NCBI GenBank assembly: GCA_951394405.1
Contig: OX596337.1
Coordinates: forward strand, 4,278,001 to 4,342,000
From: Coprinellus micaceus
Lineage: Eukaryota; Basidiomycota; Agaricomycetes; Agaricales; Psathyrellaceae
Direction: 5' to 3'
Length of the DNA stretch: 64,000 nt
In this document: positions 48,105 through 58,041 of the stretch, piece after piece
Numbering within the stretch: the first letter of the stretch is position 1
How the letters are laid out: the number at the start of each line of letters is the position of its first letter
The notes under the pieces: model-generated
Database searches by the model: none
Told to the model about the DNA's origin: nothing
The model's input: only the letters and a program-made list of their open reading frames with translations
Position numbers and translations under genes: made by a program

Positions 48105-48865
48105 ATGTCGATGCCCCCCTTCTCAGCTGGAGGGTCCGGGATCTGTTCTCCCAGAGACCTCGCAAACCTCATGGCGGCTTCGCATTCTGGCACGGATAAG
48201 GTCCAGGGGCTGTCCTCCCCGCCGGAAGCCACAGGATCACCTCTTTGTCCTTATCCTGAGGAGGATACCAGCCTTGACACCGAACGGGACCGCGAGGAGG
48301 AGGGCATGGATGCTACCTATCGCAGGGCCCTCCGGGTCGTGTTGGGACGTGTAGAGACTAAGGTGAGCTCCTGTGACGCTGCAGCTCGACGACTGATTTC
48401 ATCAGTGCCCGATAGTTCTCCCTAAGGGAAATGGAAGAGTTGTACTTGGCTCGACGTAGCCGACAGCTCGAGGCGGATGCAAGTAATCAGGAGGAGGAAC
48501 TTGGGCGGCTTTTGACCTCATGCATGGAAGTCATCGAGGGCCTTGACCATGTGCATAAGGAGATGAGCAAGGTGCGGGATAGACAGGTGACGGTCTCTAA
48601 TGGTGCATCTCGGGACCGGCCTTTCGAATACGAATGGGAAATCCAGCAACGGATCGTCTTGTTGGATACACACACAACCTTCACTGTGACACCGCAACGC
48701 GACCAACAAGCCGCTCTAAGCCCCGTTGCTAGCAAATTCCGACTGCTGGGCCATGCCTTTTACACCGCGCCGACCCTATTCTCGGCACACTTCCGCCGCC
48801 TGTGGGACACCGTGACAGGATCATCCCAGGCCTCCCCTCCTTCGACTTCAAGCCGTCGGCATTGA
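48105..48865 (+). CDS. orphan coiled-coil protein
   Basis: Two exons close in frame: 48105-48362 and 48416-48865 (53-nt intron), giving 235 aa. The N-terminus is Ser/Gly/Pro-rich. After an acidic patch (EEDTSLDTERDREEEGMD) comes a heptad-rich coiled coil ('SLREMEELYLARRSRQLEAD' through 'CMEVIEGLDHVHKEMSKVRD'). The C-terminal 80 residues ('KFRLLGHAFYTAPTLFSAHF') are not recognised. It lies between other orphan genes of the island. The function is unknown. Confidence 0.6.
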
Positions 48866-48953
48866 GCAGGGTGAATGGTTTCCTCTTGCGCTCTTCCTTG
48901 AATATCGAACGTGTCCATATACCCTACTATGCATACTGAGTAGTATAATTATT

Positions 48954-48984
48954 GTATGTATGTATGTATGTATGTATGTATGTA
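48954..48984. repeat. (GTAT)n microsatellite
   Basis: About seven to eight perfect copies of GTAT occur in the downstream region of the preceding orphan gene. Confidence 0.95.
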
Positions 48985-49162
48985 CCTTTTTGTATGTTGC
49001 ATGTACCTTTTCACAAGACGCCCTGTTGAACGATTAAGTGAGGCGGACGTGGGATGAAATGCATTATCTCGACAGTATGATATATGGTATCAACAGTAAT
49101 GAAGGTTGGAAGAGGGAATGGAGGGGACCTTGGTAAAGACGGCGTACTCAGCAGGTTGTTAT

Positions 49163-50473
49163 CTACTCCACAAAGTCAAGGTCGTGCCCAGGAGGGCATT
49201 TGTGCCATTCCGACCACTGTACCAGGTGCACGCGAAGGCAGGTATCACAAACACCGAGAATGGATTTGAAGTCGTCTTCAGTCAACCCAAGGTAGTGGTC
49301 AATGAAGAAATACTCTGTCAAACGAAAATCATCCCCCTTCACATCAACAGCCGGACCATTGCAATCATGGCCCTTGTTGCTTCGAGGCCTGAAGACATAG
49401 TGGTCGCAATCCATGCAGCGTTTGAAAATCTTCCCAAACTGAGCAATCGTGATCCCTCTCCCAGTGGAAGAGCCGCAGTCGTAGAGCAAGTCGATATCAG
49501 AAGAGGTCAAAATTGCTGGGTTAAACATCTTGATGCCCGCACGTCGCAAAATGAAATTGTCGAATGGTATCGCTAAAGGCGACAACAAGAGCGTCCGTGT
49601 CAGATACATACCACCTCGACGACAGATTTGAACTCACCCGCTGCCTGCGCCTGCTCTCGGACCTGGTGCATAACGGCATGGTCTCTTTTTCTGAGGTTGT
49701 AAGGAGAGAATCGACGGTGGTTCAGTTCTGCTGGCTGAGCAACATACTCCGCTGAGGGTACTGAAGTCGTCTCTGAGCCGTGGAGTGGAGACAACGGGAA
49801 AGGCTGAGCATGCCGAGTCTGTTCTAGAGTGGCGACTTCAAAGGGGCTGGTCAGACGTGTCACGCTATACAAACGGTACTAGCGAGCTCACCAGCTTCGT
49901 AGAGGGTCGTCTCCGCATTGCCAGCCTCGTCCTTCCAGCCGATGGAACGGTTAGTTGGCTTGGTAACAACGGAATCTGCAACTGGGGTTTCCACGTTCGG
50001 GCTGTTAGATGCAATGTTCGGTACTTCATCTGGCTCTTCGGAGACCTGAGCCCTCGAGAGGCTCCTCAGTGCCGTTGAGTCAGGTACGTCCGCTGGTGAA
50101 GTGAGTAGGTGCGGTACGACTTGAATAGAAACTTGATGAGACTGGATAGGGCACGGCACTTCAGTGAGACCATGGTCTAAACCTGGGTTGGTACAAAGTG
50201 ATGTCTGTTAGCGAAGTGCTGGCGTCTCAGAGATGACTGACCTGGCGTGCTCAGCTCCGGACTGAGAAAAACGGTAGGGGTTCCATAGTGACCAGTAAGG
50301 AAAGCGTGTTGCCAAGAGTACGGGTTCAACTGGAACTTCGACCTCCCCCGGTGGTACACGACCAGGGACAACGGCGGTATGGTGCCGTAGCGAGGTGTGT
50401 TACCGCCATTCTGGAAGGGAGGAGTGTGCGGAGAGTCGGATGCTGGGATGTTGAATGGATTTGGCGAAGACAT
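49163..50473 (-). CDS. orphan Cys/His-rich protein
   Basis: A four-exon model closes in frame: 50242-50473, 49892-50182, 49608-49823 and 49163-49572, giving 382 aa. The last intron would be only 35 nt, so that border is uncertain. The N-terminus is 'MSSPNPFNIPASDSPHTPPF', followed by 'PPLSLVVYHRGRSKFQLNPY'. A nuclear-targeting-like 'FSPYNLRKR' sits mid-protein. The C-terminal domain ('IPFDNFILRRAGIKMFNPAI', 'SDIDLLYDCGSSTGRGITIA', 'CMDCDHYVFRPRSNKGHDC', 'CDTCLRVHLVQWSEWHKC') contains paired Cys and His that could bind zinc. I have seen similar domains only in Agaricomycete proteins of unknown function. Confidence 0.6.
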
Positions 50474-51134
50474 GAAACCCACAAGAAGCTGCGGTATTCG
50501 TACGGAGGTGTGCAGGGGCGGGGATGGATAACAGGAAGCGCGAGGGAGGTACGCCCTTCTCTGGGATGGGTTGTGACGATCCACAGGCAGTGGCTGGTGT
50601 GACTTATATGTGTTTTGGCTGGCCCTGCTGGCCCTGATAATCCCTTCTCAGGCCCTTCGTCGGTTACCAGCTTTGGTAAAAAAAAAAAACAAGGTACCCC
50701 ACGAGGACGGGTTTGGCTAATTCTGGAAGCAGGGCGCGCCCGCATAAGTTACTGCCAAAACGGGTGCCACTGTGTGCGGTTGCGGTCATTGACGTTCCCG
50801 AGCTATCGTAACATGACGCAGGAGAGCGCACGGCCCCTCGAAGATTACGCTAATTGTTGTGAAATCCATATAAAGCCAGGCTCAGACCATCCGTCCAATA
50901 AAGGAAACTTAGAAAGGCGCCTAACTCGCCTCGGGAATCGGCACGTGTTCCATTCAATACAGGGACGATTTTGTGGCCATTCTGAATGTCGAGCCCGAAG
51001 AGGATGTTACAGAATTGCTATTTCGGGCGAGGAGCCGCATTTTGAGCCTAGCTTTACCGTACCTTCAATTCGAACACTGGTGTTGTCGTAGTAGTAGTAC
51101 GAGTAGCATCTCGTTGAGCTGGTGGAGATCGTTC
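50474..51134. other. intergenic, with A12 run
   Basis: No gene was recognised. A run of twelve A at 50678-50689 reads as a poly-T tract about 205 bases upstream of the minus-strand gene and could serve as a nucleosome-depleting promoter element. Confidence 0.4.
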
Positions 51135-54100
51135 TTAATCCAACTTGACTGAGTTACTCTGCGAATCATCGGTTTCCTCTCCTTGTCCCTCGAGCCTCGC
51201 GCCATGGATATGGCCACCAAGTTTGTGAGCTTTGCATAGAATGTGCTCCACACAGATGGTGTCCAGCCCTATCTCCTCCATATCTTCCTTCGTCAAATTA
51301 TTCTCCAGGAATCTAACGACCTCGTCGAATCCATCTGAAACAGCGTGCAGTCGGACATCGCAATCTGACGGCATCGTATCCAAGGGACGCATGAGGCCGA
51401 GCGCATTCAACTCCTTCAGACTTCCCCCCTTATTCTGGAGGATACTTCTACACACGTCGAACTCGTCTGGAGGTGGACACACACCAGCGTATGATAGGTC
51501 GCACACGAGGAGGAACGATAGTAGGTTGCCTAGTCCCGGGAAAATGTTCTTCTTTCCTTCCCGCGTCCGGAAGTACGCCAGGCACCCTTCAAATGTTGGT
51601 TGCCCACTGGTGAAATCCTCCCATCTTTCTGCAGGTCCCTGGGTCAATGACTGCCAGAACTTCTTGGCAAGGGATGGTCCATTGTTGCAGATGGGGTGCC
51701 CGTACGCGTTCGGTTTGCATACATACGTCCCCGCCTCGCAGGATTCGACCTCCCCCAGGTAATCTTCGTCGTTCTCGTAAGTCATCCTATGCTCCCTGGC
51801 AAACGGGGTGTTGAATGAGATTACCCGCCAAACCAACGCGCTGAATATTCCTGCTGTTGTCTTCACGATGTCTGGGTGGTAGAACCCTCCTTCACCCCGT
51901 GCTCTCTGCAACTCTGGTACTTTCTCTCTGAACGGCAGACAGCCTGTACGGTCTTGACGCACCAACGATGCAAGCCTTTGCAGCTGCGGGTTGCCGTTGA
52001 CCTCAGATCCGTTCACAATCCTCATGGATGTCTGGACAAACGTCCATAGGTCTCCCCACCCATCCGAGTATAGGTTCATCAGCTGGTCGTGGGTTAAGAC
52101 TGGCGTCTCTCTGACATCCTCAAACAGGGGCAGAAGTGAGGACAATCCCGTACTCTGGAGATGCTCCATCATTGCCGTCTCGCACCGCTCAATGTCCCAC
52201 CTCTCCACCGACGCCGACGACACAGCAGTGTAATCGGTCAGCTTGAAGTTAACGAAGAGATCCCATGCGCATAGCGATCCCAGGAAGGAGCCCCCGCATC
52301 GCCTTTTCAACATCGAGAAGGCCCAAGCCCGCGCTTGCTCAAGCTTGCTGTGCGATGCTTGAAGACTGAGCAATATCGCGTCCATCACTTTCTTCGTGAC
52401 TTGCGTTCCGAAGGCCGGATCTGAAGGCACTAGTGTACGATTCGTCTTGTTGGTGATTGTGAAGGTGCGCCTCGGAACGTCCAGGTAATCGGGCAGTGTA
52501 TGGTGCAAAGCAATCTGTTTGTGGAACACCATTCCGGCCATATCTCGAGTCAGAGACTGCAGCCAGTTCTCTGTCGCTCCGTACGGTTTCCCGGACCCTG
52601 GGCGGATGTCTTCCAGATATTCGGACACCAACCGAGGGATGGTGATGTCAAGCCATTCCCAGAAATGGGTAGAGGTTTCGATTATGGCTCTCCGGGTGTG
52701 TCGCAACGTGCTGCTCGACCTCGCGACTCCCACCTCTCCCCTTCGCGTACTGTCAAGGATCTTCCTGGCGGACGTTATGGCCTCCTTACTCTCGGGGTGG
52801 TGCACCATGATGTCACTGAGCGTCTTTAGTTCATCTACACGAATGTTCTCGCTTTCCCTTGACTGGGGTTGGTGAGTATTCGTTATCGCAGACTCTCTGT
52901 CGATAACGCGCAGCTCCGCCTTGATCGCTGTAGGATTCAGTCGGTCGACGATCTTGTAAAGGGCAGACTTTCGTTGACGCTTGTTGCTGGGTGCAGGCAG
53001 TGGGCTCTCGGCAAGTTTCCGTTCTGATTAGTTTGCAGCATTAGTTGCTGCTGAGAAATCGATCACGTATCATACTCACTGTTTCCCGGTCGAGAGAATA
53101 CACCCTCCTCGTCATCCCATAACCGAGTCTCAATGACGAGTCTCTCTTCGCCCTCTGGAGACTCCATTTGAACATCGCCTTCATTTCCATCCTCCGGAAA
53201 TTCCATCACTTTCTCATCATTCCTCGGGTACTCCACCCATTCGGCGCCTCCCCCTCCGCCCTCCACGGTCACCGTTCCATTGTCTAGGTCTTTGCTCTGT
53301 TCTTCACTTCCTAAAGATTCGTCCCAGCTCCGATCTTCGCTCTCAGGTGCTTGGTGGAAGTCGTCTTCCTCGCCCCGCTCTTCTCTCTCAGGCGCGTAGT
53401 GGAAGTCGTCTTCCTCGCCCCGCTCTTCTCTCTCAGGCGCGTAGTGGAAGTCGTCTTCCTCGCCCCGCTCTTCTCTCTCAGGCGCGTAGTTGACGTCGTC
53501 TTCCTCCCCCCGCTCCTCTCGCTCGGACGCGTAGTTGAAGTCGTCTTCCTGGCCCCGCTCTTCTCTCTCAGGCGCGTAGTTGACGTCGTCTTCCTCCCCC
53601 CGCTCCTCTCGCTCGGACGCGTAGTTGAAGCCGTCTTCCTCGCCCCGCTCTTCTCTCCCAGGCGCGTGGTTGAAGTCGTCTTCTTCGCTCCGCTCTTCGC
53701 TCTCTGGTGACCATCCTTCACTGTCCCCATGGTTGTAGCTTGCCTCATCTTCGCTCTCATCTCGTTCGTTTGCCCCTCCATCAATTTTGTTGACTGTCAA
53801 CACGTTGCACATGGTTATTGATAAGGCTACGGGGAATACATGGATGCATTATTGCTTACTCGACCACCCTCTCTTTCGTCGGGCAGCACCGCGCCCGTGT
53901 TGGGTCTTCTTGCTGGAGCTTGCTTCTTTCTTGGACGGAGTTTTGTAGACACTCGATGGGTGAAACTTGTCCATCCGATCTTGAAGCCTCTTGAAGCGGA
54001 CTCTGGCAATTCTCCTCTCCTCTTCGTTGGAATCCGGACCGCACCGAGGCGTCAGGGGACTAAGTTCAGGTGTAACTCGTTGCCCTGAGTCGTTGACGTA

Positions 54101-55625
54101 GCTGATGGAGGCGTAGAACTTTTTGGCGTCAATCTGAACGTCCATCCCGCTCGGAAGCTGCCCCAAGACATCTCCACACAGTTCCAGACATCCACGACTC
54201 ATAAAGACTGCATGCGCATTGGTGGGCAGTATAGCACCAGCATCCCTTGCCCACGTAGAGTCGTTGCACTGGGACGGGGATACACGGTCGCCGCTAGTGG
54301 CGGTTCCATCAGTAAGGGGCATGCCATGAACGATGTGAGACTTACCCATAGTCAACCATCTCCGGCGACCTATAGAGGGGCGTCCCATCTTGATGAGATG
54401 CTAATGTATACCGAGATTTCCCTGACATCATCGATGCTGGAGGGTAGAACACGAAGTTGCAGCGGTACGCATGGTTGGCTGGCTGGACTCCAGGGGGGGC
54501 AGTGGCGGCCGTAGCACCGTGAGCCTGTCGCCCTGAGAAGTTGAGAGAGACGAAGGGATGAAGCGTGACGTAGAGTCCCAGGTAAAGAAGGAAGAAGCGC
54601 CCAGGGTCATATCCGGGTGGAAGTTGAGGGACCGCAAGGATATTGGTGAATGCACCGACGCTGTCCCCAGGATCTCCATGGGCCCCTCCGAAGTGCCCCA
54701 TTTCGCCGTCGAGGGAACCACCTACATCCCAGTTAGCGCGCCATATGAATTGATATTCCCCGCACTCACTCGTTCCTGAACTCTGGGCGGCACCGATATT
54801 GCACTGCGCTGCAGGGAATGCCCAATTTTTGTCGCACCCCAGACGAGGCATCCCCACCATGTCGGTCTGGTCCCTGATGGTGTCGACGACTTTCTCGGGG
54901 CCCATCTCGAAAGAGCGAATCGCCAAGGGGGTGATAGTCTAAAATCAATCGTGTAAGTCAAAATCCCTTTCTAAATTGGGAACGCACCTCGAGGGCTTGC
55001 TTCACTACTTGCTGCACCTCCCCGGACCCTTCTTGCTGACATGATACCTTCAGGTGACGGGAGGGCGCTATGATATGGGGGGACTGCTGTGTGGTCGGTC
55101 CGAACGTGAAACACCGTTTGCCATCCGCAACCCCTTCCAGGCCCAATGCCTCTATCCGGACTCTGTCCGGCCTGCGCTCCTCCTCAGGCCCAAGGAGCGA
55201 TATCATCACATCGTGGACGCCGTCCTTCTCGGATTGTACGAAGAGTCGCCTGTATTATGGTCAGTGCTTGTAATGGGGGCGACGTTAGTGATAACTCACT
55301 CATCGGTCACCCACCCAATGACAACGTCCTCCTGCCATGCTCCATCGGGACCACATCTCTTGTCCCGTCCGAATAAGATGTCACCGTGTCGAAGCTCCGA
55401 GAAACCTCGCCGCTCAAGCACTTGTTTGTTAGTCTGCGAGGGGATCTTGAGGTCCCGTTCGGTCTGGGATCGACGCTTGCGAGCCTTCAGTTCAATATCG
55501 AGGAGGATTACAAATGCACGGTTCATGTGCGGGGGTAGATGAGGGTGGCCAACGGCTTCAAACATGGGTGGGAAGCTACCGGCGGCGCGGGGCGCGCTGT
55601 TGACAGGGTTCATGACGATTGGCAT
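51135..55625 (-). CDS. large orphan protein with a putative 2-oxoglutarate/Fe(II) dioxygenase domain
   Basis: Six exons close in frame: 55300-55625, 54988-55249, 54346-54938, 53860-54293, 53080-53793 and 51135-53023 (introns of 49-66 nt), giving 1405 aa. Residues 200-360 carry the order expected of a double-stranded beta-helix oxygenase. H283-G-D285 sits in '[20 protein letters not shown]', followed by '[20 protein letters not shown]'. H336 is in '[18 protein letters not shown]', and R355 in '[11 protein letters not shown]'. A basic linker ([16 protein letters not shown]), a run of acidic 15-residue repeats and a 600-residue helical C-terminal region follow. H-x-D..H with a downstream Arg is the metal/2-oxoglutarate signature. 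In Agaricomycetes, expanded TET/JBP-type DNA-modifying dioxygenases have this general look, but the assignment here is by motif only and there is no DNA-binding CxxC. The C-terminal region is not recognised. Confidence 0.6.
53344..53703 (-). repeat. tandem 45-nt repeats (acidic 15-residue units)
   Basis: About eight units of the type [15 protein letters not shown] alternate with [15 protein letters not shown] inside the dioxygenase-like gene. Some units are nearly identical at DNA level and the alternation pattern shows duplication of two-unit blocks. Confidence 0.9.
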
Positions 55626-55903
55626 GGTGGAAAGAGGATAAGGAAACGTGAAACAGAAGGGGAAATGTATATGCATTGAATTTTTGTCTCAAATCGTGCG
55701 GCTGCTACACTACGACAAAGTCAAACTAATCGGAGACAGGTGGGTACATGATGAAGTTGGTGCGATTGCTGCGGCTGGGGAGAGTGGGGGCGATCGGATA
55801 GGGCGCCCTAGGGCGGGTGCGTTGGCGGGGTGATTCCACAGTGACAAGACTGGAGGAGTTTTGGGGTCAATGAATGGCCAACCGGTCAACCCGGAATGAA
55901 TAC

Positions 55904-56230
55904 TCACAGATGGCATACAAACACGTCGTCCTCGGGACGGTCTTCTCTCAATTGGCGAACAAAAACGGCATCTCCTGGTCTCAGTTCATGGATCTCTTCG
56001 ACGTCGTGGTGAGGTGCGGACCACGGGAGGATCATGGTCACTGGCCTTCGAGCATCCGTGCCTAGGTGGTGCTCAGATCCCGGAGCAATGTCCGATCGCG
56101 ATTCCCTGACGACTACGAGGACTTCGGTACCAGGTGATGAAGGTCGAAGGGGGTGGTTCCTAGCTTGGAGGAGGGTTAGATAGGCGGTGCGTCGCCGAAT
56201 GACTTCCTCCTGGTAGTCGAAGTTCGGCAT
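55904..56230 (-). CDS. small orphan protein or 5' fragment of a dioxygenase-like paralogue
   Basis: The open frame is 108 codons, starting MPNFDYQEEVIRRRTAYLTL and ending 'EIHELRPGDAVFVRQLREDR' then 'PEDDVFVCHL'. Its end resembles the segment '[17 protein letters not shown]...DVVIGW' of the neighbouring dioxygenase-like protein (E-L-R-x-G-D-x-x-F). A good GTGAGT donor overlaps the end (cat ct|gtgagt), but no acceptor joins it in frame to the exon starting at 55625. It may be a truncated relative of that gene, or its alternative first exon. The codon pattern looks coding. Confidence 0.45.
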   Translation of the reverse strand: MPNFDYQEEVIRRRTAYLTLLQARNHPLRPSSPGTEVLVVVRESRSDIAPGSEHHLGTDARRPVTMILPWSAPHHDVEEIHELRPGDAVFVRQLREDRPEDDVFVCHL

Positions 56231-56379
56231 CGCCTCGACGATTGGATTTAATGAATGGAGGGGAGGATGATATGGCTTCGTGAAGGGGAACTGTTGCGCG
56301 ACGGACGTTTCTGGTCGGGTTGTTTAGGTGGGACTAAGTGAAGCCTCTGGGCGGGATGGGTTTCGTGGATGTGGTCGCT

Positions 56380-57420
56380 CTAGAACTAGGCGGCGGAGGT
56401 AAGACATGACGTAGGCGCCCTACGAGATTGACCTTGTTCTCGTTAGGCCGCTATGTCACTGGTCGTGAGGGAGAGGGGTCGGATGAGACAGATGTAGGTA
56501 CAAGAACTCCACCCCCTTCCAACTGGAGTCGGGCCGCTAAACGTCCCTCTCCAGCGTGATGGAAGAGGGCTTCGTGCCCGTCCCCACTCCCCACGTTCGA
56601 GACCCCGAGTGTGCGATGCGATGCGATGTTGAGGCGGGTGAAGGTGGTGGTTGGGAACGAGGAGCGTGTGGGATGGGATGCGCCAAGTCCATTTCGTGGG
56701 TGTGGCCGTGGTCGCTCTAGAACTAGGCGGTGGGGGTAAGACATGACGTAGGCGCCCTACGAGATTGACCTTGTTCTCGTTAGGCCGCTATGTCACTGAT
56801 CGTGAGGGAGAGGGGTCGGATGAGACAGATGTAGGTACAAGAACTCCACCCCCTTCCAACTGGAGTCGGGCCGCTAAACGTCCCTCTCCAGCGTGATGGA
56901 AGAGGGCTTCGCGCCCGTCCCCACTCGGCCCACGTTCGAGACCCCTAGTATGCGATGCGATGCGATGTTGAGGCAGGTGAAGGTGGTGGTTGGGGACAAC
57001 GAGGAGCGTGTGGGATGGGACGCGCCAAGTCCATTTCGTGGGTGTGGCCGTGGTCGCTCTAGAACTAGGCGGTGGGGGTAAGACATGACGTAGGCGCCCT
57101 ATGAGATTGACTGGGTCCTCGGTAGGCCGCTATGTCACTGATCGTGAGGGAGAGGGGTCGATGAGACAGATGTAGGTACAAGAACTCCACCCCCTTCCAA
57201 CTGGAGTCGGGCCGCTAAACGTCCCTCTCCAGCGTGACGGAAGGGGGATTCGCGCCCGTCCCCACTCGGCCCACGTTCGACCCCCTGAGTATGCGATGCG
57301 ATGTTGAGGTGGGTGAAGGTGGTGGTTGGGGACAACGAGGAGCGTGTGGGACCCGACGCGCCAAGTCCATTTCAAACTCCGCTGGCCCGTGCGGGTCCAT
57401 TGAAGCTCGTGACCCATTGA
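56380..57420. repeat. three tandem ~340-bp direct repeats
   Basis: Unit starts (CTAGAACTAGG) are at 56380, 56717 and 57059, with periods of 337 and 342 bases. Each unit carries TAAGACATGACGTAGGCGCC, then GGGCCGCTAAACGTCCC, then GCGATGCGATG and GGAGCGTGTGGGA. Units are about 95% alike by eye, with small indels in the GCGAT run. Frames inside the repeats (for example 56451-56744 -) are by-products. The array lies between divergent genes (56230 - and 58042 +). Confidence 0.92.
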
Positions 57421-57489
57421 AACTCCGCTCTCGCTGAGTCACCCGCGTCCTCCTCTGTCGCGTCCTCCTCAGTGGTGACCTTCATCCTG

Positions 57490-57586
57490 CTGCACATCCA
57501 TCGTTTGAGGCGCGGGACGTTTAGCGGCCCTCCTCCTCCATCTTACTGCACATCCATTGTTTGAGGCGCGGGACGTTTAGCGGCCC
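57490..57586. repeat. two 56-bp direct repeats carrying the inverted 17-bp motif
   Basis: CTGCACATCCATCGTTTGAG and its copy 56 bases on both run into GGGACGTTTAGCGGCCC (57514-57530 and 57570-57586). That word is the exact reverse complement of the GGGCCGCTAAACGTCCC found in each 340-bp unit (56531, 56868, 57209). Confidence 0.9.
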
Positions 57587-58041
57587 TTCTCCTCTGAACT
57601 TTGGGTGAAGTAGTCGATCTCTTACCTCGTCGCGTGCAGGTCCACGTCTCCCGGCCTCTGGGAGGATACCTTCTATTTATTCACCCCTTATCTCTACACA
57701 TCCATCTCCTCATCCGCTCCCCCGACCTCACTTCCTACCACTGTCGTGCGCGAGACAGTGTCGTCGCACCCGAACGGGTCGTACCGCATCAATCAAGCCC
57801 CTTCCGCAACCTCTCCAGCCCGTACCTCCTTCTAGCTGGACCACCTCATTAGACTCCTGCTTCCCTCATCAACTCCTCCCACCTGCCAATCCGCGCCTCG
57901 CACCGAAATCGGTCAAGCCCTTCTGCTCGGCCGCTTCCAATCCACGGACTCAACGGATCGCATCTACGCACGTCACCCATCCATCGCCATACAGCGAACG
58001 AAGACCCTGTTCACATCCACGAACGAAGCGAACACACTGCC

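Noticed and set aside
48954..48984. GTAT run as a telomeric repeat
   Set aside because: It is a short internal tetranucleotide microsatellite; fungal telomere repeats are TTAGGG-like and none was seen.
53351..53710. 119-codon plus-strand frame of repeated '[15 protein letters not shown]' units
   Set aside because: It is the antisense of the acidic 45-nt repeats; the acidic sense frame joins its neighbours by splicing.
56451..57442. Repeated short open frames such as those starting MSYPHRLVLERPRPHPRNGL
   Set aside because: They are by-products of the 340-bp tandem repeat: the frames shift between units because of indels, so there is no selection on a protein.
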